DNA from: Thalassotalea piscium
Lineage (GTDB): Bacteria; Pseudomonadota; Gammaproteobacteria; Enterobacterales; Alteromonadaceae
Direction: 5' to 3'
Assembly: GCF_030295935.1 (NCBI RefSeq)
Contig: NZ_AP027362.1
Location: 744,001 to 808,000, forward strand
DNA length: 64,000 nucleotides
The translations under genes and the position numbers were made by a program. Positions 57,401 to 64,000 of this stretch are shown here, piece after piece. Numbering within the stretch: position 1 is the stretch's first letter; each line of letters starts with the position of its first letter. The notes under the pieces were generated by a model. It did not search any database, had not been told where the DNA came from, and worked only from the letters and a program-made list of their open reading frames with translations.

Positions 57401-58572
57401 TCTGATTTATGTAAATTGTTGAATTTATTTAGTCTTGTAGAGGCTATTTTTAAACCCGGCGTACCATCAGCAATTAAGTATTGATCATCAGTTACTTTTA
57501 CTACACTAAAAGTCGACCCGCCCAAACTTGCAGAAGTTTTATCTTTTAGGGCAGATATTTCAGCTTTTTCATTGATTAAAAACAAACCGATATTAGTCTC
57601 TAATATCGTAGGTAGAGCCTTGGTATAACCAACACCTTTTATCCATTGTGCTAAATTGTTTTTTTGAGGGAGTAACAGAGATTCTAATTTATGGTTTAAT
57701 AAATCATATTTATAAGCGCCACATTCAGACAGAGCCATAATATGATTACTTGAAACAGTGTAAAAAATGGGGTTGTTAAACATATGAGCTCGAGTTTGTG
57801 CTTTTATACGTTTAAATTGTTCTTTACTACAAAATGCCACATCAATCGACGAAATTAATTCAGTTTCTTTAAAAGTTAAGTGACTTTTAGTGCTTATTAA
57901 ATGTAGAAGGTTATTAGTTAGAAACAGACCATAAAAACTATCACTGTGAGTTTTAAAAATTAAATTAAGTGGTAATTCAATGCTTTTGCTGTAATAAAGA
58001 CCTTTTTGCGTTAAAACATAAACAGAACTATTCGCATTATTAAGTTTAAAGTTAATAATGCGTTCATCTTGTGGTGTTGCTAATAGGAGACTATTTTTAT
58101 TAACTTTTGACGAATACAGAAATAATTCACTTGTAGTATTCCAAAGCCATTGTGAACTTGATATTTTTTCTGTGTGAAGAAATGTGTTTATTTGATTTAA
58201 ATTATATGGGGCTTTAACATAACCATCTTTAATGCGGTCAAAATAAATTACGTCTGATAAAAAGGCATTTATGGCTAAATATCTGTTACCTAACTCATGA
58301 ATACTACTTATAGCGCCATTAAAAGCATGCGCATTAATGGCAAATCTATCATCTAACTTTACTAAGTTTTTGTTTGTATATCGATAAAGTCCTGAATCCG
58401 TGCCTATATAAATACGTTTTTGTTTATCAACAAACATTGTTCTAATTAACAAGTCTTTCAATGCAGGGTCATTAACAGGTGCTATAACTAAATTGTTAGC
58501 ATTACCATTATTTGAACAAAACAAACACAATATATAAAGAAAAAGAACTAGTTGATGTACAACTAACTTCAT
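54496..58572 (-). CDS. Hybrid two-component system (HTCS) regulator with AraC-type output
   Basis: From ATG 58572 the protein is 1358 aa (the frame is open 17 codons further upstream to 58623). A signal/anchor segment (LVLFLYILCLFC) is followed by a periplasmic Reg_prop two-component propeller (about 30-690, motifs such as IWLGSQTNGLIKI, ILWVATEGSGLYQI), a Y_Y_Y domain (about 720-800) and a membrane helix (about 810-830). The cytoplasm holds HisKA with H871 (SSSHELQTPL), HATPase_c (DNAIKYSPNG, GTGLGLWNV), a receiver with D1162 (IIVSDVMMPIMNG) and an AraC helix-turn-helix (STLRRKLKQYF, IAEECGYTNTSYFNKHFKEEF). One polypeptide thus senses, phosphorylates and binds DNA. In other bacteria HTCS proteins sense oligosaccharides. 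The target here is unknown. Confidence 0.93.
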   Translation of the reverse strand: MKLVVHQLVLFLYILCLFCSNNGNANNLVIAPVNDPALKDLLIRTMFVDKQKRIYIGTDSGLYRYTNKNLVKLDDRFAINAHAFNGAISSIHELGNRYLAINAFLSDVIYFDRIKDGYVKAPYNLNQINTFLHTEKISSSQWLWNTTSELFLYSSKVNKNSLLLATPQDERIINFKLNNANSSVYVLTQKGLYYSKSIELPLNLIFKTHSDSFYGLFLTNNLLHLISTKSHLTFKETELISSIDVAFCSKEQFKRIKAQTRAHMFNNPIFYTVSSNHIMALSECGAYKYDLLNHKLESLLLPQKNNLAQWIKGVGYTKALPTILETNIGLFLINEKAEISALKDKTSASLGGSTFSVVKVTDDQYLIADGTPGLKIASTRLNKFNNLHKSDLVRLTGGHSLRDIIKINNNTIWLGSQTNGLIKIVKHQDTWQTDKQFLTKVHIRSLYKDKNILWVATEGSGLYQINLTDDTINKIYSPENIQGLLSFLPIDNEQLLIGTTNGVLIYHRKDMKLVKKIPVIEGAVWGMAQNNKGEIWLGSQLATEGLFKLDRDFTISETYTYSADLYNSAIMDITIDDYQQPAIATWGGGLLYRMKGRNEFSQLNANDGLLNDTIQSVTKISENQYWLSTEKGLANVTLCQLTECNNEVKTYTTNDGLATNLFDLNSAHLNPDGTLIYGGFYGLTWFKPKTDIIHNTVLPSEHHVNSLIVDGKKVTNKITTNNNIPKLNLTSDTQQINITFHSDDYVNQNNKKYRYRINNSNWATTLKPEISLSALTYGKYLLEAGSSNSDGLWAENNLKLMIIISPPIWLSLYAKIIYIVLFILSIIALFKRRSTKLIRQNTLLESKVQEKTKLLSKAIAEKEHMFESSSHELQTPLTLILNYLDLLPKKELSIKYANYISIVESQSQRLRYLVKNMLLNADPASSNNQCELTNIRSSITTLIEHHKVQANKSNITLNFHSDVREDVFANLVVDSEHIIFGNLIDNAIKYSPNGSIVTITLYLKDNNLVFCISDQGPGFKDLNKICYKYYRESKHIEGTGLGLWNVKEYINKNQGTLSITNNFELGCKIILSLPLSCQQPQTETTEQTPQKQKSYQLNSTTPSNTSKKVYNVLLVEDDTNLTILFKETLAKQYCVTFCCNGNQALEYLQQTKGDLPDIIVSDVMMPIMNGFDLCKHVKQSNDFKHIPFLLLTAKSDNSSLYKGLSLGADDYLNKPFKMSNLQLKINNIITTKEAQKQLQLNYVTTKENIEIIDNNQDKFIIQIKESLKANQQNSSYSIAELADAHNMSTSTLRRKLKQYFDQTFTEILKKSRMNKAKKLLMTDKQIQIIAEECGYTNTSYFNKHFKEEFNLSPKAFRK

Positions 58573-58685
58573 CCACTGAAACCTTATTAAACATAAAAGC
58601 TGAAAAACATTAACACAATACAATACTCTTTAGAATAATTTGTAACTGTAAAGTTGATCCCACGCAATGTATTGGAACCAAAAGC

Positions 58686-58929
58686 TTAATTAACCTGAGT
58701 TCGGGATAAGCTAAGTACACCAAAGCTAAGATTTTTGCGCGCATCTGCGTATAATTTGCTACTAATAGCCAGCTATTAGGTACACAAATCAGCCTTGATT
58801 CACACAAAACTTTTAGCATTGGTTGAGTTACAATGCACCTAGTACTTATAAAAAATCACCTAAAGCACTGTAAACTATTATTTTAAATGTTTTTATGCAC
58901 ATCCATTATCCCGAACTCAGGTTAATTAA
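58686..58929. mobile_element. MITE-like element, 244 bp, 24-bp terminal inverted repeats
   Basis: A perfect 24-bp terminal inverted repeat (core CCTGAGTTCGGGATAA at the left end, TTATCCCGAACTCAGG at the right) bounds a non-coding interior. TTAATTAA flanks the core on both sides and could be target duplication or part of the element. It differs from the two CTAGGG elements. It lies in the gap between the HTCS start and the RHS gene, upstream of both divergent genes. Confidence 0.8.
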
Positions 58930-59034
58930 TACTAAGTTGATTGTATTTTGTTAATAGTTGCTTGGATCGTGTTATTAATTTATGGAGCAAAACCCTATAA
59001 TAGCGTTAACTTAATGTTAATTTGTTAATAAAAA

Positions 59035-62000
59035 ATGATAAAAATAAAATTCCTCTTCATTATCTCATTGTTATTTTTTGGTAATTCTTTCGCAGCTTTT
59101 TCGCAAACTAAAGAAACTGCCACCTTACTTCCTCAATTCAACCAAACATTCAATGTTAGTTATGATGCTTCCACAGAGCATTGGTTCAAGTTTGACAAGT
59201 TGGCGGGAGAAGGAGTTACCGTTGTCGCTAGTGGGCATTTTAATAATTCAAGCGGAATGAATGTTTTTCTTTATGATGCTGCCGATAATCTTTTAGGAAG
59301 CTTCGGCTATTCCACTTTGACTGACGGTAATACCTTATCATTTGACGAGCAAATATCTTCAGCAGGTACGTATTATTTAAAAGTATCAGGTCAGGCGGTG
59401 GGTAATTATGACTTAGCGGTTTATTCCACGTGGTCTTCTGCGGGTGCGCACGATGGGTTACGTACCTATAAGCACAGTTTTGGTAGTGCGCATTATTTAG
59501 TATCAGGGTCATATACTCGCACTCATCTAGAGCAAAATAATGCACCGTTAACAGATTATTATCGTTTTAGTGCGAATGCAGGTGATACATTTACGGCTGC
59601 GATAACGGGAGCTTTTAATGCAGGTTGGGCACGAGTAACGCTTTATGATGAAAACTTTGTTTCATTAGGGCAAATCCAAACGGTTTATGATGGGGAAACA
59701 AAAGAATTATCAGAAGCTATAACTAAAACGGGGCTTTACTACCTTAGTATTTCAGGTACGTCTGTCGGTAGTTATCAATTAGCTATTACTGGAGCCGAAA
59801 CAGATAGTGATAGTGATAATGATGGGCTTAATGATGCCGTTGAATATTTCCACCATTCTAACCCTTATGTGAAAGACACTGACGGTGATGGTGTTGAAGA
59901 CGGTGCAGAGCTTGTAAACGGTGGTAACCCAAACGCCTTCAAAGAATATGCTCATGAAAGTGTTTCAAATGTAAAATCAACAGCCACTCAGTTACCTTAC
60001 TTTAATCAAATGTTAACAGCAGAATACCAAGGGACTTCGAATACAGAGCATTGGTTCAAGTTTGACAAGTTGGCGGGAGAAGGAGTTACCGTTGTCGCTA
60101 GTGGGCATTTTAATAATTCAAGCGGAATGAATGTTTTTCTTTATGATGCTGCCGATAATCTTTTAGGAAGCTTCGGCTATTCCACTTTGACTGACGGTAA
60201 TACCTTATCATTTGACGAGCAAATATCTTCAGCAGGTACGTATTATTTAAAAGTATCAGGTCAGGCGGTGGGTAATTATGACTTAGCGGTTTATTCCACG
60301 TGGTCTTCTGCGGGTGCGCACGATGGGTTACGTACCTATAAGCACAGTTTTGGTAGTGCGCATTATTTAGCATCAGGGTCATATACTCGCACTCATCTAG
60401 AGCAAAATAATGCACCGTTAACAGATTATTATCGTTTTAGTGCGAATGCAGGTGATACATTTACGGCTGCGATAACGGGAGCTTTTAATGCAGGTTGGGC
60501 ACGAGTAACGCTTTATGATGAAAACTTTGTTTCATTAGGGCAAATCCAAACGGTTTATGATGGGGAAACAAAAGAATTATCAGAAGCTATAACTAAAACG
60601 GGGCTTTACTACCTTAGTATTTCAGGTACGTCTGTCGGTAGTTATCAATTAGCTATTACTGGAGCCGAAACAGATAGTGATAGTGATAATGATGGGCTTA
60701 ATGATGCCGTTGAATATTTCCACCATTCTAACCCTTATGTGAAAGACACTGACGGTGATGGTGTTGAAGACGGTGCAGAGCTTGTAAACGGTGGTAACCC
60801 AAACGCCTTCAAAGAATATGCTCATGAAAGTGTTTCAAATGTAAAATCAACAGCCACTCAGTTACCTTACTTTAATCAAATGTTAACAGCAGAATACCAA
60901 GGGACTTCGAATACAGAGCATTGGTTCAAGTTTGACAAGTTGGCGGGAGAAGGAGTTACCGTTGTCGCTAGTGGGCATTTTAATAATTCAAGCGGAATGA
61001 ATGTTTTTCTTTATGATGCTGCCGATAATCTTTTAGGAAGCTTCGGCTATTCCACTTTGACTGACGGTAATACCTTATCATTTGACGAGCAAATATCTTC
61101 AGCAGGTACGTATTATTTAAAAGTATCAGGTCAGGCGGTGGGTAATTATGACTTAGCGGTTTATTCCACGTGGTCTTCTGCGGGTGCGCACGATGGGTTA
61201 CGTACCTATAAGCACAGTTTTGGTAGTGCGCATTATTTAGCATCAGGGTCATATACTCGCACTCATCTAGAGCAAAATAATGCACCGTTAACAGATTATT
61301 ATCGTTTTAGTGCGAATGCAGGTGATACATTTACGGCTGCGATAACGGGAGCTTTTAATGCAGGTTGGGCACGAGTAACGCTTTATGATGAAAACTTTGT
61401 TTCATTAGGGCAAATCCAAACGGTTTATGATGGGGAAACAAAAGAATTATCAGAAGCTATAACTAAAACGGGGCTTTACTACCTTAGTGTTTCAGGTACG
61501 TCTGTCGGTAGTTACCAATTAGCTATTACGGGAGCACAAACAGATGGCGATAGTGATAATGATGGGCTTAATGATGCCGTTGAATACTTTCACCATTCTA
61601 ACCCTTATGTAAAAGACACTGACGGTGATGGTATTGAAGACGGTGCAGAGCTTTTAAACGGTGGTAATCCGAATGCCTTCGCAGAATATGCTCATGAAAG
61701 CGTTTCGAACACTAAATCAGCAGCTACACAGTTACCTTACTTTAATCAAATGTTAACAGCAGAATACCAAGGGACTTCGAATACGGTTCATTGGTTCAAG
61801 TTTGACAAACTCGCGGGAGAAGGAATTACAGTTGCCACGACAGCACATTTGAACAATTCATCACCAATTAGAGTATTTCTTTATAGCGATGCTAATCAGC
61901 TACTTGCCGATTCTAGTAATTTTTATGATGGTAATACTGTTTCATTTGATGAAGAGATAGCATCAGCAGGCACTTATTATATTAAAGTAACAGGCGCTGG

Positions 62001-64000
62001 TGTGGGTAGTTATGATTTGTCAGTCAATTCAACTTGGAGCTCTGCGGGTGCTCATGATGGTTTACGCACCTATAAGCACAGTTTTGGTAGTGCCCATTAT
62101 TTAGCATCAGGGTCATATACTCGCACTCATTTAACAAAGAGTAATACACCGTTAACTGATTATTATCGTTTTAGTGCAAATGCAGGTGATACATTTACGG
62201 CTGCGATAACGGGAGCTTTTAATGCAGGCTGGGCACGAGTAACGCTTTATGATGAAAACTTTGTTTCATTAGGGCAAATCCAAACGGTTTATGATGGGGA
62301 AACAAAATTATTAAATGTCACTTTTAATACTGATGGAGATTATTACCTTGGCATTTCAGGCAGTGCTGTTGGTGCTTATACTCTTGTCGCTACTTTTAAT
62401 GGAATACCTACACAAACGGCTGATTCAATAGATAATACCCATGTAGACCGATTATTAAGTTTAATTGCCGATCCTATTGATATTTCAACGGGTGCTCATG
62501 TGCTTAGTCGAAATGTGATGCATGTTCAAGGTGCTTTGCCGTTAGATATGGAGTTAAATTATAGCTCATTCAATCCTAAAAATGGCAATATGGGTTATGG
62601 CTGGAATCATAGTTTTAATATGAAGCTCGAATTTCAAGCAGGGCAAACTGTAGCCTTAACCTGGCCAACAGGCCGTATTACACATTACAGCAACCCAAGC
62701 TCAGGCAGATACCAAATTGTGGATGGCGATGCTAAAGACAAATTTACTACTATTAATGGTGGTTATCAGTTAATCGATAAAAACCAAGTAACGTACGAAT
62801 TTAATGCTAACGGACAACTTATCAGTAAAACTAATAAAGTAGGCCTGGCTTTAAACTATAGTTATACATCTAACCAGCTAACGTCGGTAACTGAACCATT
62901 ATCAGGTCGGTATATAGATTTTACTTATGATCTTAGCGGGCGTGTAAGTAGTATTACCGCGCTTGATGCAGGTACTGTTAGTTTTACTTATAATGGGAGT
63001 AATAATTTAATTACGATTACTGATGCACTCACACACACAGAATCATTTACTTATGATGAAAATCATAGGTTACTAACGGGTACAGATGCTTTAAATGTTG
63101 TCTATTTTAGTAATACATATGATGCTCAAGGTCGAGTTATTCAACAAGAAGATGCTAGAACTGGTAATGACGCAGGTAATATCTCATATACTAATAATGC
63201 TGATGGCTCAACTACGGCTGTATATACCGACAGAACTGGTAAAAGTAAAACCTATATTCATGATGCCCAATATCGGTTAATTAGCTTAACGGATGAGTTA
63301 GGTAATACCTCAACTTATAGTTATGATAGTCAAGGCAATAAAATCAGTGAAACGGACAATTTAGGAAGAACAACTCGTTATTACTATGATCTTGAAAATA
63401 ACTTAATTCAGTCGGTAGATACTTTCGGTAGCACTAGTACCTTTGCTTATGATGAAAATAGTAACCTGATTAGTTTGACCAATGCTAATTCAAAAAGTGC
63501 TCAATTTACCTATACAAATAATCGCTTAAGTTCAACGACAGATGCTTTGTCTCAAATCACGCAAACACAATACAATGCTGATGGGTTAGTTGTTGCTACG
63601 ATTAAACCTAATCAGTCTCAAACGGACTATGTTATTAGTAATGGTCAAACGCAGTCAATTACAGATGGAACTGGAAATAGCGTTTCCTTAACTTATGACA
63701 ATGCGGGTCGTGTTCTTACTATGACTGATGCTGCTGGTAAAGTTACGACTTACACCTATGACCTGAAAGGCCAGCTGTTAACGCAAACAGATCCACTAAA
63801 TCATGTCACTACTTTTACTTATGATGCTAAAGGTAGGAAAACGTCAATAACCAACGCTAGAGGTTTTACAACGAGCTATAGTTATGATGGAAATGACAAG
63901 TTAATCACTGAAACTAATGCATTAAATGGTGTTACCAAATATACCTATGATGGTGAAGACAGGTTACTTACTATCGAAAATGCATTGGGTCATATAACTA
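59035..64000 (+). CDS. RHS/YD-repeat protein with PPC-TSP3 N-terminal repeats (3' end outside window)
   Basis: An open frame of 1655 codons starts at ATG 59035 and is still open at 64000. The N-terminus (MIKIKFLFIISLLFFGNSFAAF) is a signal peptide. Four modules of 290 residues follow, each with two bacterial pre-peptidase C-terminal (PPC)-like beta domains (EHWFKFDKLAGEG, GTYYLKVSG; LTDYYRFSANAGD, GLYYLSISGTSVGSYQLAI). In modules 1-3 a TSP3 pair follows (DSDNDGLNDAVEY, DTDGDGVEDGAEL). From about residue 1143 (LIADPIDISTGAH, LDMELNYSS) an RHS N-terminal region (DUF6531-like) leads to many YD repeats (GRVSSITALDAG, FTYDAKGRKTS). RHS proteins form a shell enclosing a C-terminal toxin or adhesin tip, which is outside the window. 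Confidence 0.88.
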   Translation, partial: MIKIKFLFIISLLFFGNSFAAFSQTKETATLLPQFNQTFNVSYDASTEHWFKFDKLAGEGVTVVASGHFNNSSGMNVFLYDAADNLLGSFGYSTLTDGNTLSFDEQISSAGTYYLKVSGQAVGNYDLAVYSTWSSAGAHDGLRTYKHSFGSAHYLVSGSYTRTHLEQNNAPLTDYYRFSANAGDTFTAAITGAFNAGWARVTLYDENFVSLGQIQTVYDGETKELSEAITKTGLYYLSISGTSVGSYQLAITGAETDSDSDNDGLNDAVEYFHHSNPYVKDTDGDGVEDGAELVNGGNPNAFKEYAHESVSNVKSTATQLPYFNQMLTAEYQGTSNTEHWFKFDKLAGEGVTVVASGHFNNSSGMNVFLYDAADNLLGSFGYSTLTDGNTLSFDEQISSAGTYYLKVSGQAVGNYDLAVYSTWSSAGAHDGLRTYKHSFGSAHYLASGSYTRTHLEQNNAPLTDYYRFSANAGDTFTAAITGAFNAGWARVTLYDENFVSLGQIQTVYDGETKELSEAITKTGLYYLSISGTSVGSYQLAITGAETDSDSDNDGLNDAVEYFHHSNPYVKDTDGDGVEDGAELVNGGNPNAFKEYAHESVSNVKSTATQLPYFNQMLTAEYQGTSNTEHWFKFDKLAGEGVTVVASGHFNNSSGMNVFLYDAADNLLGSFGYSTLTDGNTLSFDEQISSAGTYYLKVSGQAVGNYDLAVYSTWSSAGAHDGLRTYKHSFGSAHYLASGSYTRTHLEQNNAPLTDYYRFSANAGDTFTAAITGAFNAGWARVTLYDENFVSLGQIQTVYDGETKELSEAITKTGLYYLSVSGTSVGSYQLAITGAQTDGDSDNDGLNDAVEYFHHSNPYVKDTDGDGIEDGAELLNGGNPNAFAEYAHESVSNTKSAATQLPYFNQMLTAEYQGTSNTVHWFKFDKLAGEGITVATTAHLNNSSPIRVFLYSDANQLLADSSNFYDGNTVSFDEEIASAGTYYIKVTGAGVGSYDLSVNSTWSSAGAHDGLRTYKHSFGSAHYLASGSYTRTHLTKSNTPLTDYYRFSANAGDTFTAAITGAFNAGWARVTLYDENFVSLGQIQTVYDGETKLLNVTFNTDGDYYLGISGSAVGAYTLVATFNGIPTQTADSIDNTHVDRLLSLIADPIDISTGAHVLSRNVMHVQGALPLDMELNYSSFNPKNGNMGYGWNHSFNMKLEFQAGQTVALTWPTGRITHYSNPSSGRYQIVDGDAKDKFTTINGGYQLIDKNQVTYEFNANGQLISKTNKVGLALNYSYTSNQLTSVTEPLSGRYIDFTYDLSGRVSSITALDAGTVSFTYNGSNNLITITDALTHTESFTYDENHRLLTGTDALNVVYFSNTYDAQGRVIQQEDARTGNDAGNISYTNNADGSTTAVYTDRTGKSKTYIHDAQYRLISLTDELGNTSTYSYDSQGNKISETDNLGRTTRYYYDLENNLIQSVDTFGSTSTFAYDENSNLISLTNANSKSAQFTYTNNRLSSTTDALSQITQTQYNADGLVVATIKPNQSQTDYVISNGQTQSITDGTGNSVSLTYDNAGRVLTMTDAAGKVTTYTYDLKGQLLTQTDPLNHVTTFTYDAKGRKTSITNARGFTTSYSYDGNDKLITETNALNGVTKYTYDGEDRLLTIENALGHIT
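59173..62400 (+). repeat. Tandem 870-bp repeat inside the RHS gene
   Basis: Units start at 59173, 60043, 60913 and 61783 (period 870 bp = 290 codons). Units 1 and 2 are almost identical (for example T/C at 59501 against 60371). Unit 3 diverges only in its last ~300 bp. Unit 4 is diverged and lacks the TSP3 part. The pattern indicates recent unequal recombination and may allow copy-number change. Confidence 0.95.

Noticed and set aside
59240-61285. Three 101-codon minus-strand frames repeated inside the RHS gene
   Set aside because: They are antisense shadows of the 870-bp coding repeat. The plus-strand frame is continuous with signal peptide, PPC, TSP3 and YD motifs.
1-64000. tRNA and rRNA genes
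   Set aside because: No cloverleaf-like or rRNA-like sequence was recognised by eye in the intergenic regions, all of which are short or filled by the repeats described.

Overview
The window is AT-rich gammaproteobacterial chromosome. Gene order, protein families and base composition point to a marine member of Alteromonadales, most likely Colwelliaceae (Colwellia/Thalassotalea type). This is an inference from content; there is no rRNA or other taxonomic marker here.

Region 1 (1-6034, minus strand) reads as a flagellin-modification block: a Maf-type (DUF115) glycosyltransferase with C-terminal TPRs, a 57-residue small protein, a second short DUF115 protein, and a B12-binding radical SAM protein. 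A 270-bp MITE-like element and REP sequences interrupt or follow it. Region 2 (6249-35680, plus strand) is a nearly complete polar flagellar regulon: flrA, flrB-flrC, fliEFGHIJ, fliK, fliLMNOPQR-flhB, flhA-flhF-flhG-fliA, then cheY-cheZ-cheA-cheB. Sigma-54 promoters with exact GG-N10-GC spacing lie before flrB, fliE and flhA. This fits the FlrA -> FlrBC -> FliA hierarchy of Vibrio and Shewanella. Region 3 (36665-40065) holds the polar array-positioning genes parA (parC), parP and cheW plus a DUF2802 gene.

Region 4 (40968-45751) supplies GDP-mannose (phosphomannomutase and mannose-1-phosphate guanylyltransferase) and carries between them a TMTC-like multi-pass membrane protein with TPRs. Region 5 (45949-64000) is accessory. 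It has two large secreted proteins with different heads (a PD40-like beta-propeller and a zinc metalloprotease) on a nearly identical FG-GAP repeat tail, a convergent hybrid two-component regulator (HTCS) of 1358 aa, a 244-bp MITE-like element, and an RHS/YD-repeat protein whose N-terminal PPC/TSP3 module is amplified as 870-bp near-identical repeats. That last gene runs off the right edge.

The most distinctive feature is a set of five REP-type arrays (1-255, 24724-25798, 35752-36526, 37496-38066, 40085-40905). Each is built from two facing hairpin types beginning GTAGG, with stem sequences that covary between arrays. Each array has its own unit length (98, 117, 177, about 136-142 and 140 bp) and its own spacer. 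They sit between same-strand motility genes that are normally contiguous. Other points of interest are the triple acidic motif in CheA where a P2 domain would be expected, the gene conversion between the two FG-GAP proteins that ends exactly at a shared terminator, and the small protein in the Maf/radical SAM block.
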